This document shows positions 18,632-28,828 of a stretch of 64,000 bases of DNA, one piece after another (within the stretch, counting starts at the first letter, position 1; the number at the start of each line of letters is the position of its first letter). Source of the stretch: Eutreptiella sp. 'Long Island Sound 2002' (lineage: Eukaryota > Euglenozoa > Euglenophyceae > Eutreptiales > Eutreptiaceae); assembly GCA_964036045.1 (NCBI GenBank), contig OZ038391.1, positions 44,775,621 to 44,839,620 on the forward strand, written 5' to 3'. The notes below the pieces were generated by a model. That model worked only from the letters and a program-made list of their open reading frames with translations, was not told where the DNA came from and did not search any database. Made by a program: the position numbers and the translations under genes.

Positions 18632-20990
18632 TGAAGCCGGTTCGGACCCCTGTGGCCATCTTGGGGTCACTTGGGGTGTGTATCTATGTGCCGGCAGGCC
18701 GCCATTGGCTGATATCATACTCTCCCATCCACCTGACCTAACGCGGTGTGATAGTGTGATAGGTTTGGCCATTCCGGCTATGAGCGGCCATATTCAGTAC
18801 CGAGGCGCCGCCAGCGGAGATTTATACATCGGAATATCAGGAATCAACAGGGTTTTTTTATCATGATGTTTCCGTGATTTTTCAGCCTTCCGTTCTGATG
18901 GTCACTGTATCGGCGACTGTCAGTTGGCTCGCGATTTTGCGGTAACCGATTGGTTAACTGTTATTTCCAGATATTTTGGCGGAAACTCCGATGAAGGGTC
19001 GGATTTCATCTGTAAAGGGTTCGTTGCTTCCGCAATTTTCTAAATAAGCACTCGAAATTTTAATCTGAATTTTTCGCGACGTCGAAATCGGATTTTCGAC
19101 TTCGACATCGCCGCACTTGATTTGGTCTTCTTCGAGTGGTCATACTCTTTTGCCTATGCCCGAATCAGGTTTCCCTTATACTTGCCACCCATTTGACTTG
19201 GAGATATAAGGGAAACAAAAGTGAATCGTGGGACCACTTTGAAGGACCATATCTACGCGCGAGTGTGAGGAAAGAGAATAAGGAAGGTTGCGTTGCAAGC
19301 GCCTTAGTCCCAACTTATCTTTAGTAGGGTCCAACACCTTAAGTCGGCACACACACTCGTTGTATCATAGAATCATCGTCAACATGGTAGAAACTTGTTT
19401 ATAACTTGTTGACCATGTGTCCGGACTTGATATTATGACTTTCGAGTGTAGCGCATGAGTCTTGCGGTTGCATAGCGTCTTTCCTTAGGTTCTCACGTCC
19501 ATTTAACTCAAAGTTATGTCCATGGAGGGGCATGGCATACCATGGTGGGAGCCTATTTTAAGGGCTATGTGTGATATTGGTAGTATATGTCTTGATATGC
19601 TCACGCCCATGTTATATATCTTCGTGTGGCCGAAGAGATAGGGAGCCACACGTGACAAGGGCTTTGCCCATGTGCCAATTGTGGAATTCAAAGCGCTAGA
19701 CTAAGTCTACCGCGTATGTAGTGCTCATGGTATGTTTGGCAAAGAGATCCATGAGTGCACTCCCATTTTCATGGGGCATGTAGATATTTATGTGCGAAGG
19801 TATCTCCATGCGCCCGATTGGGGATCCAAGTGAGGGAATTGTTCGCAAATGGTTCCAATCATTTGTGTATTGAACCATGAGCGGATATCAGGGGTGAGCA
19901 TAGAGATATACTATCATGACAACTTTGTATTTGGGCATATTTTCATGTTTTTGACCTCAATTTTTGCTCATTTTTGTATTTTGTGTACTTACCTGGTCGG
20001 CAAACAGCAAGAAGCCTATGGAGAGTCGAACCGTGGTATGTTGTTCATATGTTGGCATATGCTTTGGAGTTGAACACCACCATATGCCGGATTGCGTACT
20101 CCATTTGGCTCGGCGCACGAAGGATTACAAGAATTGGTCTCAAGATCATGGGCTGACTTGGGCAGTGCGTGGAGCCCATATCCGAAGGGGTTTCGAGGGT
20201 AAAGTGGGGATGTACATGGGCATTGACCTTTGGTCTCTATCCTCCATGAATACTAGACTTCGATTCCATGTATGCTTTGAGCCTTTGGATAGGTGGTAAC
20301 TTCAACTTTGAGCATGTATTTGATATATGGCCAATATGGTGTGAATTGGCAGTTTTTTGGCATGTTATGAAATCAAACTCATGGGGCATATCTCCAAGCC
20401 CATTCAACTCCAAGTCCAACCAAGTTTATGTCAGGGTAGGGCATGGTCCTGAGTGCCACTCTAGGCCATGACACGCCACCTCCCCTATTGGGCTAGGATT
20501 TATAGGCTTGGGAGGGAACACATTTTTGGGGTTTGTGTAGTGACTTGTGACACATGGCATTCAGCCATCTCATTTGACCTGGTTCAGGGCAATATGTTGG
20601 TGAGTCAAGGGAAGGTCCTGAGTCCAGGGAATGAGGGGTTTATGGCTGTGAATGTGTATGTTTACCTCTTTCCCCAACTTTGCTTTATTTGTGTTCATGT
20701 GCCAATTTCAGGGCTTTCTTCTTTGGTGCAATTCTTGTACATGCCCGCCACCGTGGGACGACCGGTGTGCTGAACGGAAGCCCACAGTGTGGATTGGATT
20801 GTGAATCGGGTTATTGCTGTATTTGTGGGATCTGGTTGCTGTTCAGGGTTGAAGGAGGATTTTATTTTCTATATTTTTGGATTTTGGACCCTGGACTTTG
20901 AAGGATGCAATCGTTGATCAGGAGCAAATCAGCAGGGGTTACAGGCGGAAGGGGCACAGCGGGGGCCGGTCCTGTCAGGAAACTTCTTTA
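18632..20990 (+). repeat. 5' LTR of element B
   Basis: 2359 bp, starting TGAAGCCGG and ending AACTTCTTTA just before the primer-binding site. It matches 33384-35741 with only scattered substitutions and very short indels, roughly 98-99% by eye. The segment about 18800-18980 is related to the LTR of the element at 12151-13669 and may be promoter sequence. Confidence 0.93.
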
Positions 20991-21003
20991 TGGTAGCAGA
21001 GGC
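20991..21003 (+). other. Primer-binding site of element B
   Basis: TGGTAGCAGAGGC directly follows the 5' LTR and differs little from the initiator-Met tRNA complement TGGTATCAGAGC used by many Ty3/gypsy elements. Confidence 0.75.
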
Positions 21004-21210
21004 GTACTTGCTGCCCCTACCTACCGCCGACCCGGGGACTTGGGCCCCTATGAGCCCTGCCCAAGTACGCCCCGGGTGCGTATTGTGGACTCGGTGGAGA
21101 CCACGCCGGAGATTGGAGCCATAGAAGAACCGGGACGTTCAAGAGCATGGCGAACTCCGGAAGTTGAAACCCGAAGAGAAGTACGACATTCTGGAAGAGG
21201 AGGTCGTGAC

Positions 21211-21912
21211 ATGGAGGACCTGGTCTCCATGTGTGAGCGTCGCTGCCAAAAGGCATGCAACCTCCGCTCCGCCGCGGAGGACTCTGATGAGGCCTGCCAT
21301 TCAGGCAGCAGTGGAGGACGGGCCCGGCGCTACCGGAAGCGCGGGTCACCCAAGCCCGCGGCAGAGGACGCCGGGGCTATGGATACGGACACCAGCCCGG
21401 TCAGGCTGTGGGACTCCGAGCACTCCGAGGGCTATCGGACAGCCTATGAGCAACCTTCGGAGTCGGAGAAGACGGCCAGACAGCCCACAAGGGGGAACAC
21501 GGCCCCAGAACCCAGCCTGGAGCATGACGCCGAGGCGTTGGAGAGGCCCGCCAGAGCCAGGACGGCGCCTGTGGCCCGGCACACGGAGCCAACGCGGGAT
21601 AGCATGGGCGACACACCCATGGCGGAGGATTCCGAGGCGCCGGGAACCGCGGGATGCGCCGGATCAGGTGGAAGGCACGCTGAGTGCCACTGCGAGCACG
21701 TGTCCTTCCTCATGGGCAAGTACCCAAAGATGGGAATGGACGCCATCGTGCATCGACTCGACCGCCTGGACAACGCGAAGGACGGCCTAGAGGAGGACGT
21801 CGCCGGGATTCTGGATGACCAGTCAGCCGCGGAGAGAGACCTGACGCAGCTGCGAGTGGAACGGGACCGGTACGGGGAGAATCTGGAGCTGGCCCTGGAG
21901 AAGCAGCAGTGA
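21211..21912 (+). pseudogene. gag: gag N-terminal module of element B, ended by TGA
   Basis: The frame is open from within the LTR (20905), but the first ATG past the primer site is at 21211. Just after it comes CERRCQKACNLRSA, matching the accessory ORF of element A (CERTCGVPCNLRVA). An acidic, Pro-rich region follows, then the start of a coiled coil (RLDRLDNAKDGLEEDVAGIL). The TGA at 21910-21912 interrupts this coiled coil. The frame continues directly with VVDSLLHLVEVMSGRLKRLE, so the stop is most likely a point mutation from a sense codon. Confidence 0.75.
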
Positions 21913-24012
21913 GTGGTGGACAGCCTCCTCCACCTGGTGGAGGTCATGTCGGGACGCCTGAAAAGGCTAGAGGAGCTACAGCCCCTCGCCTCGGGTCCGG
22001 AGCTCCCGGCAAAGCCAGCAGCGGCAGAGCTGGTGGAGCGGGTTAAGACCCTCAGGAGCGCCATGGATAAACCCATGGGCGGCCCTGCAGAGGCACCCTA
22101 CGCGCCTCCGCGTGTTGACCCGGGTGCGCTGCCGTTTGTTCCCATGTTCAGCGAATCCACAATGCTCGGGGAACACACGGCACCGGCTGGGTCCATGCGG
22201 GAAGGGCACGTGACCACGGACCCGAGGAGCCGGACGGTACAGATGTCCCACGCCGCCCAGGATCTGCCGATCACTACGACTGCCCATGCAGTTTATGCGG
22301 AAGGGGAGCTCCAGAGCCAGACCATGCAGGGGCGAACCATGGGAAGCGCCGACGGACATGGTCGAGGAAATCCAGGCGGAAACCTGTGGGCGAAGGACCC
22401 CAATACGGGGATATGGACGGCCGATGGAGCAAGTCCTTCCCGCATTCCAAACCCCATGGGTTCAGGCCCAACTGGACCGCACTCCATGGAGGAGAGGGAT
22501 GTACGGGGAGTGTACTCACACCCCCCGGCCACAGGTGGCATCCGTCTCGGTGGAGTGGTGGCTGGGGACGTCGGAGACGCCATCAGGATTGACGACCTCA
22601 GGGGAATCAAAATCCCCTACTATGATGGCAACCCCTCCAACCTGGACGACTTCATCCTGGATTGGGAGGGCTTCGCCGAGGAGGTCGTCGGGGAGATGCG
22701 GGGAGCCCCGCGGGACAAGTGGGTATGCCGGACATTCCCACACCGGCTGGCGCAGGACCTGAAGGAGGAGCTGCGGGATCAGATCCGGGAAGGACTGATC
22801 GGTACGGAGCAGGCCTGCCTCCAGTGGTTGGAGGATGAGGAGCGGGTGGACGCTCCGAACCAGAAGCTGGAGGACTTATGGTCCATCCCGCTGCCGCTGG
22901 ACCGCGGTGAGTTGCGGGTCCGGGAGTGGAACCGGTATCTGCGGAAGTACCGCAGATGCCTCAAGCTGGTGGAGGACTCGAACGAGGCCAGCGAGATCCG
23001 CCACCTGCTGAAGGACGTTCTCCCCGGCAGCTGGAAGAGGAGAGTGGAGGACGAGGAGAAGAAGCGAGCCAAGAAGCGGGTGGCGGTGAGGATCACTGCG
23101 GTGGAGGATACCCATGCGGATATCATGGAGTTGTTCAGGAGGAACCTGGGCGAGCCCAACCGGATGTTGGGACTGAAGAACGCCGTGTACGTGGAGGTGT
23201 TTGGAGACTCCATGGGGCAAAGGTTGCTGCGCCCCAACAACGTCGAGTGGAGGCGCGGGGAGCCGCTGAGGATGCAGGTCATCTTCGCCCGCATGAGCCT
23301 GGACGAGATCGTGAAGTATATCACGGTGGAGTTGAAGCTCAATGCGAAGAACGAGGCCCACGTGCAGGATCGACATGGTCATGGACAACGAGGCCACCGA
23401 GAAGACCGCCATCATCGGGAGATCCAGGAGGACACGGCCAACTCCGCGGAGGATGGCAGTGGAAGTGGCCAAGACCACAGGTCCCGGGAGGATCACGAGG
23501 AGGCCCATTTCTTCGCGTTTGTGGCGCACAACGTGAGCAACAATGGGCAGGATCGGTCCAAATGGAACCGGGTGGGAACCAAGAAGGGCAAAGAGCCAAG
23601 GAGGATCGGGAACCCACCGCTCTCGTTCCGAGAGTACAGGTCTCAGCACGACGGGTGCTGGGTCTGTTATCGCAAGGGAAACAACCATGCACACGACCAC
23701 CGTCAGTGCAAGGTGTATGAGGCGGACAAGAAGGCCTACTTCGCCGCCCACCCCGAGAAGAAGCCCAAGGAGCAGCGGATTTCCGATTGGAAGGCGAAGG
23801 GCGGAGACGGGGGAAAAGGCCAAGGCAAAGGCCAAGGAAAGGGCGGAGGAAGAGGCTATGGTGGTGGACCTGGCCAAGACCGACGAGTGAGGTCGATCGG
23901 GGAAGTTGCTGAGGACATGTTGAGGACGTTGGAGGAACTCAAAGCCCAGCAACGTGGTGGACAAAGTCCTGGCGGATCGCAGCCGGAAAGGGCTGCGGGA
24001 AGTCAAGTCTAG
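21913..24012 (+). CDS. gag: gag of element B: coiled coil, capsid, zinc knuckle
   Basis: 699 codons in the same frame as the segment before it. The order is the end of a coiled coil; a Pro/Gly linker; a capsid core beginning around DDLRGIKIPYYDGNPSNLDD and containing QWLEDEERVDAP; the PRRIGNPPLSFREY motif; and a zinc knuckle CWVCYRKGNNHAHDHRQC with C-x2-C-x8-H-x4-C spacing. A Gly/Lys-rich basic tail (residues near 620-660) fits nucleocapsid RNA binding. It ends in a TAG (24010-24012) with no further stop in that frame before the protease. The apparent GTG start is only the codon after the mutant TGA, so the natural start is upstream at 21211. Confidence 0.88.
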   Translation: MVDSLLHLVEVMSGRLKRLEELQPLASGPELPAKPAAAELVERVKTLRSAMDKPMGGPAEAPYAPPRVDPGALPFVPMFSESTMLGEHTAPAGSMREGHVTTDPRSRTVQMSHAAQDLPITTTAHAVYAEGELQSQTMQGRTMGSADGHGRGNPGGNLWAKDPNTGIWTADGASPSRIPNPMGSGPTGPHSMEERDVRGVYSHPPATGGIRLGGVVAGDVGDAIRIDDLRGIKIPYYDGNPSNLDDFILDWEGFAEEVVGEMRGAPRDKWVCRTFPHRLAQDLKEELRDQIREGLIGTEQACLQWLEDEERVDAPNQKLEDLWSIPLPLDRGELRVREWNRYLRKYRRCLKLVEDSNEASEIRHLLKDVLPGSWKRRVEDEEKKRAKKRVAVRITAVEDTHADIMELFRRNLGEPNRMLGLKNAVYVEVFGDSMGQRLLRPNNVEWRRGEPLRMQVIFARMSLDEIVKYITVELKLNAKNEAHVQDRHGHGQRGHREDRHHREIQEDTANSAEDGSGSGQDHRSREDHEEAHFFAFVAHNVSNNGQDRSKWNRVGTKKGKEPRRIGNPPLSFREYRSQHDGCWVCYRKGNNHAHDHRQCKVYEADKKAYFAAHPEKKPKEQRISDWKAKGGDGGKGQGKGQGKGGGRGYGGGPGQDRRVRSIGEVAEDMLRTLEELKAQQRGGQSPGGSQPERAAGSQV
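24010..24012 (+). promoter_or_regulatory. In-frame UAG between gag and pol of element B
   Basis: Sequence CAA GTC TAG AGG AGC CCC. gag and pol are both in the frame set by 21913, with no other stop between them. The position is equivalent to the UAG in element A at 3212-3214. Confidence 0.6.
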
Positions 24013-25384
24013 AGGAGCCCCCACGGGAGTGGGACCTCGGAGGTCTCTCCTCCGAAACTCAGTGGGATCCCAGAGAAGGCGAAGGCACATCGGGTGCCGA
24101 AGAAGGCTCCAGAAGAGTCAAAACCACTGAGTTTCGCCACTCCCAACCCCTGGAGCGCCCTGCCAAGGGAATTTTTTGTGGGCAAGGGACGTGGCAAGAA
24201 GGAAGGAGCGACCACGGAGAGCCCCGTGGACGGGCAAGACCAACCCAAGATCTACACCATCCGTGATCATACCCTCGAAGTCCTGATGCACCCTGACGTG
24301 CTAGAGTTGCATGCCGTGAGAGTCGTCCATACACCTCATGGAGACGAGCGGCAGTTGCACTTGAAAGTGCGAGTACGGTGCGGACGAGAGGAGAAGGTGG
24401 TGGATGTGTTGGTGGTTACGGGTGCCCAGGTGAGCCTGGTCCGGAGAGGGTTGTTCAAGGAGGAACTCCTGCAGCCCAGCCGGAGACCGGTCCGCCTGAA
24501 GGTCGCCAGCGGAGAGATCATGGGTGGGGGCACCCATGAGGCCACTATCAGTATGGAATTCTGGGAACATGAGCGCTTGAACCGCCCTGATCTGGCGAAG
24601 AGAAGCACTCTATCCGGGAACTTCTATGTGGCCGACCTTACAGATTGGGATATGATCATGGGGTATGACTTCATGGTGGCAAACGCCATTGGAGCCCTTC
24701 CCCATCGTGCAACGCTGGTCCGGGAGGATGATGAATGCCTCACATGCTTGTCCACGGACTATGCATGCGGATCATCCCAATGGAATGCTGAGGAAGAGGA
24801 TCGGATCGTCCAAGCGGTGCAAGCTGTGGGTGCTAAGTCCAGAGGAGACCGTGGAGTTCAGCTCACGGAGTATGGAATGGCGCCGCAGGTGTATGCCAGG
24901 ATGATCCAGACGCTGGGAGCCGAAGCGCCCGAGACGGACGTCTTTGCTTCCCGGGATGCCCCACTTTTGCGGAAGTGTAGGAGGCATTGGCATCGGGGAG
25001 ACTCAGCCTGGCATAGGCATTGGGGTTTGAAGGAGTGGGGGCCCATGTATTGGCATGGCTCCCTGGACAATACCAGACGTACGGTGGAGAAGATCGTCGC
25101 GGATAAGGCGAAGGGGATCCTGGTCATAACCGGCATAGGATCCACCGCATGTCCGCTGGAGGGTCTCAAGTCGACGCTGGACTCCATCACCCTGAATGAG
25201 GTGTCATTCGGGCCAGAGGAGGAGTTGTTCATCGACGCCAAGGGTGTATCAATGCCCTCCCCGGGTCAAGCGTGGGGTACCAAGGCTTTCCTGGTGGATG
25301 GGGCGCAAGCCCAGCCCACGGGTGATGAAGCATTCATCCGTAGGGTGGAGGCGGTGCCCATGAAGGTCATGTTTGAGCCCAAGG
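24013..25384 (+). pseudogene. pol: pol of element B, part 1: protease and linker (catalytic Asp lost)
   Basis: Continues in the gag frame. The protease domain reads VDVLVVTGAQVSLVRRGLF, where element A has VDVLVDTGAQVSLV. The codon at 24415-24417 is GTT (Val) instead of an Asp codon, which would abolish aspartic protease activity. The following DWDMIMGYDFMV and linker regions match element A. At 25384 the coding sequence stops at the LINE-like insertion. The frame resumes at 29293 after the second copy of the 464 bp repeat, and removing the insertion plus one repeat copy keeps the frame exactly. Confidence 0.88.
24921..25384 (+). repeat. 464 bp direct repeat flanking the LINE-like insertion, copy 1
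   Basis: Same length and order as 28829-29292, with three substitutions noticed (near 25106, 25146 and 25197) and no indel. It is ordinary pol coding sequence. Confidence 0.93.
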
Positions 25385-25965
25385 TAGGTAGGTAGGTATC
25401 TTCGGGAGCTCGGGATGCCTCCTTTGACATTGCAGGAAGAAGGTCTTACCAAGGGGACGTCCTGTCCCTCCCACTGCCCTATGTCAGGTGCCTCTTGAGC
25501 CGCTCCCGCATGTGCTTGGGAAGGCATTGTCGCGGCCACCCGGTCCATGTGTCCCAGGTGGGAGGGTGTCCCCACATGTGTCCATGGGTAGGGCCACATG
25601 CCCCCTCCTTTGGGCGGCAGCTCTGGGGGGCTGCCCAGCCGCGTGGAGTATCTCTCACCACAAGGGGTATTGCTCCCTCTTGTCTACGGTACGACCGCCT
25701 CACCCTTGTGGCTTGAGTTGCGGGGCCACTCTGCTTGGCAGGTGACCCCCTCCTGGACTGTGTACCGGCTCGCCTGTCACCGGTTGCTTCCATGGCTCCG
25801 GGTGACATTTGCCATGGTCCCCGATGCAGCCTGGCCGGGCTCGGACCAGTGGCCTTAGAGTACCGCTCCTGCCACTGGCCCGGTGGGTCGGCTGGGTCGC
25901 CCCAGTGCATCCGACCCATGGGGTACTGGTTCTTTCCTGTCCCTCGGCCGCCCTATGTGTGTGCA

Positions 25966-26150
25966 GTGTCCTGGGCCGCTGGGCTCCCGTTCACCGGTGT
26001 GCCCGCGCGGTTTGCTGTGGTGTGTCTGCGGTGTCCTGGGCCGGCTGGCTCCTGTTCACCGGTGTGCTCGCTCGGTGTGTTGTGTTGCATGTGCGGTGTC
26101 CTGGGCCACTGGGCTCCTGTTCACCGGTGTGCGTGCTGTGTGCGGTGCGC
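25966..26150. repeat. Three imperfect tandem repeats of about 66 bp
   Basis: Each unit contains GGTGTCCTGGGCC followed by CTCCTGTTCACCGGTGTG (first copy CTCCCGTTCACC). It lies in the 3' region of the LINE-like insertion. Confidence 0.75.
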
Positions 26151-26194
26151 GTGTGCCATGGGTGGTTGTGTCCCTCTTCCTCCCCCCCTAATTT

Positions 26195-26280
26195 TCGTTT
26201 TTTTTTACTTGTTTTTTTTTTACTTGTTTTTTTTTTTTTTTTGGGAAAAAAAAAAAGAAAAAACAAAAAAGAGAAAAACA
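26195..26280. repeat. Poly-T / poly-A hairpin tract
   Basis: T runs of 9, 10 and 18, separated by ACTTG, are followed by GGG and then A-rich sequence. The T18-GGG-A12 core is a near-perfect inverted repeat. Confidence 0.85.
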
Positions 26281-26764
26281 GGGGCGCGCGTACACTGCAG
26301 GCACAAGCATGGGCAGCTGGTGCGGCGGTGCAATAGCGTTGTGTCCTCTGGCGTGTGTCGTCGGTGCTGTGGCGGCGGTCGCGCCCCAGGGGTGCGGCTC
26401 GCGCGTCCTGATGTACACGGGCTTGGGTCAGGGTGGGTTTGGTGAGGTGTCTCTTTGCTTCGGGAGCTGGCTGGTTAGGCGGCTGTGTGGGCTGTGGGTG
26501 TGGGCTGTGGTTACGTTGTCCCCTCGGCGGGCTTGGTTAGGAGTCAAGGGTTAGCGGTTTCGGGGTGTGGCTCGGGTTTGACTTGTGCTTGGGTTCTGGC
26601 TCGGTTAGGCGGTTGCGACGTTAGCGAGCCTGGGTTCGGTGCCTTTGGGCGTAGTGGTGCTCGTTGTTGTGCGCGTTGGCTTCCTTCGGCGTCCGGTTGG
26701 TTTGGTGACTTCTGGGCGGGGCCTGGCGTGGCGCCCCGTGGTGGTGGTTTGCTGGGTAACGGGG

Positions 26765-28171
26765 TTAGATGGCGGCGCCGCTGGCCGGGGGGTCAGGCGC
26801 GTCATGTTGTGTGGCGTGCAGGGCTCCTGGGGTGCTGTGGGTGTCGTCGGTGTCGGTGCGCCGACGCTTGTGGGGTGGTGAGGGGGTGTGTGTGTGCGGG
26901 TCTGGGCTTTGGGTGATGTCCCACAGGCGGATGCCGTCTCGCTGCGTTTCCTGGAGGGTCTCCCGCAGGCGCCTGACGACATACGGGTGGTCCTGGGGCG
27001 CGGGGAGGTTGCGGGGGTGGACTCCCAGGGGCTGGAGCGCATCGGCCAGCATGGCTTCCCATGCGGCCTGCGGCATCCACCCCCCCGCCGGCTGGAGGCG
27101 GCAGTTCTCCACCGACCCCTTCCGGGGCCGATGGACCAGGCCCTCGAGGGAGGGCTCTCCCCGGGCCCACTTTCGCAGCTCCCAGAGCTGCGTGTGGGTC
27201 CAGCGCTGCCACCACTGTTCCTGGGCGGGCCTGCGGTCTTGGGCGGAGGAGTGGACGTGGGTGGGTGTGACGGGGTCGTGGGGACCGGTGGCGGTGGCAG
27301 GGCTGGGGGATTCCTCGTAGTCCTGTTCCGTGGGGGTGCGTGGGGAGTGGGGGCGCACGCGGATGTGGACCCGCGGGTGTGCGCGTACGGTCTCCGCCTC
27401 GCGGTTGGGCGGGGACTCGCGGCGGCGGCAGTAGTGGGGCATGCGTTGTATGTGGGCTGTCATCGAGGGTTGGTAGGGGGATGGGGACCCTGCTGGTGGA
27501 CCCTGGCGTCGTTCTGGCTTGTTGGGGAGCGGCCCGTGGGCCTGGGGTGCGGGCTTTGAGAGGTGGCGGGACGAGGTGCGTCGCGCTTCGGCCGCGGCGC
27601 GCTCCGCCATGAAGGTGGTGGCAGTGGCGTCGGTGACGGTGGGGGGGCGCCGCGCTGGGCGCTGCTGCCTTCGGGCCTGGGACGGCTGGGGCCGGATGTC
27701 GTAGAGGACGTCCTCGGGGGGCCGGGCTCCCGCTGCCGTCGTGGCGCCGGGTTTGGGCTTGGGTTTGGGCTTGGCTGCGGGTTGCGGTCGTGGCGTGCTG
27801 GCGGGTTTGGGTGGCCGTTTGGCGGCGGCCTTGGGCTTCGGCTGGGTTGTGGGTGTGGGCTTCGTCGGGGCGTGGGCCTTGGCGGCGGCGGGGCTGCTCC
27901 CGGTGGGGGCGGGTTTGGAGGCTTGTTTGGGAGGTGTCCCTCGCGGCCTGGGGGGTGGAGTGCTGGATGAGGACGTGGTGGTGGTGGTGGATGAGGTGGA
28001 GGTGGTGTTGGAGGTTGTGGAGTCTGAGGCGGAGAAGAAGGCTGTGGGAGACGGCGGAGGGTCCTGGGCTTCGGGGGCGGGCGTATGATGCTGGGTCCTG
28101 TAAGTAGCGAGAACGAGGGTGCAGGTTCGGGCACCGGGCGTGTGCGCGCGTTTTCCCTGGTGATCCGTCAT
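26765..28171 (-). CDS. LINE-like element, downstream ORF (Pro/Lys-rich protein)
   Basis: 468 codons from ATG 28171, the first plausible Met inside the insertion; the frame is open further upstream. The N-terminal half is Ser/Thr then Pro/Lys/Ala-rich and basic (KPKPKPKPG). Near the C-terminus is a compact segment, QWWQRWTHTQLWELRKWARG then GWMPQAAWEAMLADALQPLG, and then a basic PPHKRRRTD that could be a nuclear localisation signal. There is no RT, endonuclease or CCHC motif. High GC makes long chance ORFs likely here, so coding status is uncertain. Confidence 0.35.
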   Translation of the reverse strand: MTDHQGKRAHTPGARTCTLVLATYRTQHHTPAPEAQDPPPSPTAFFSASDSTTSNTTSTSSTTTTTSSSSTPPPRPRGTPPKQASKPAPTGSSPAAAKAHAPTKPTPTTQPKPKAAAKRPPKPASTPRPQPAAKPKPKPKPGATTAAGARPPEDVLYDIRPQPSQARRQQRPARRPPTVTDATATTFMAERAAAEARRTSSRHLSKPAPQAHGPLPNKPERRQGPPAGSPSPYQPSMTAHIQRMPHYCRRRESPPNREAETVRAHPRVHIRVRPHSPRTPTEQDYEESPSPATATGPHDPVTPTHVHSSAQDRRPAQEQWWQRWTHTQLWELRKWARGEPSLEGLVHRPRKGSVENCRLQPAGGWMPQAAWEAMLADALQPLGVHPRNLPAPQDHPYVVRRLRETLQETQRDGIRLWDITQSPDPHTHTPSPPHKRRRTDTDDTHSTPGALHATQHDAPDPPASGAAI

Positions 28172-28218
28172 GCTGGTGCTGGTGTGGCGGCGTTGTCTCG
28201 GCTGCGCGGGCACGTGGG

Positions 28219-28828
28219 TTACCCGGGGGGTGGCCATATCTGCTCCAGGACGTGCGGGTGTGTTTGCTGGAGGTAGTCGAGGGTCTGGAAGAAGCATCGC
28301 TGGATGCCGGGCATGTCCTCCTCTGTGAGATGGGGGTAGTTTTGGGTGGGGGTGTCTGGGCCCGGCCACAGCAGCGTCATGAGGCGGGCTGCCACCATGT
28401 ACGGGCATAGTTGTAGGGTGGTGGGGCGTGGGGGGGGTGGGTCCCCTGCGGTTTGGGGGGGCTTCCCTCTGCTGGGGGCGCAGCGTGACCACCGACACCC
28501 ATCGGTCCGTGGGGATCCCCCAGGGTGGTTCGCGGGGCCTGGTTGTGCTGGGGCGTGGTGGGGATGTAGCTGGTGGGGGTCGCTGTAGCATGGGGGCATT
28601 AGGGGGTAGGGGTTGGGAGGGACGGGGGCGTGGTGGTGGTGTTGGTGGTGCCATGTCACCTGGTTCTGCGCGTATGGTGGCCCTGGCATGGTGTTGACGT
28701 GTGTGGGCGGTGGTGGCTGACTGGGCTGCAGGGTTTGGGTGCTGCGGTACGGTGGTGGTGGCGGGCGCTGGCGGTGGCGGTGTTGTTGGTGTGCCCCGGG
28801 GGTCTGGGCGTGGGGTGGTGCGGTGTGG
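28219..28828 (-). CDS. LINE-like element, upstream ORF (His/Pro-rich), 5' truncated
   Basis: The frame is open from the 5' junction of the insertion to a stop at 28219. The first part is His/Pro/Gln-rich. The last 65 residues are compact and protein-like, including LCPYMVAARLMTLLWPGPD and IQRCFFQTLDYLQQTHPHVL. The start codon lies in the flanking repeat, so the natural start has been lost or differs. No family recognised. Its position at the 5' side suggests an ORF1-like nucleic acid binding protein, by inference only. Confidence 0.35.

Larger units (their letters stand above)
25385..28828 (-). mobile_element. LINE-like retroposon inserted in element B with a 464 bp target duplication
   Basis: This 3444 bp insertion is foreign to pol and much richer in GC. 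In the minus orientation it ends in a short TACC-repeat tail (CCTACCTACCTACC at 25384-25397), typical of non-LTR retroposon 3' ends. The flanking duplication is far longer than usual. It contains two Pro-rich ORFs on the minus strand, a 3' region with three roughly 66 bp repeats (25966-26150), and a T/A hairpin (26195-26280). No RT domain was found, so it is either 5' truncated or non-autonomous. A recombination or assembly origin for the duplication is possible. Confidence 0.6.

Noticed and set aside
19136-20901. Short ORFs present in both 19-21 kb and 34-35.6 kb
   Set aside because: Both sets are inside the LTRs of element B; no motif, AT-rich.
27340-28107. Gly/Trp/Val-rich plus-strand ORFs over the LINE-like insertion
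   Set aside because: Complement of the GC-rich minus-strand ORFs; composition artefacts.
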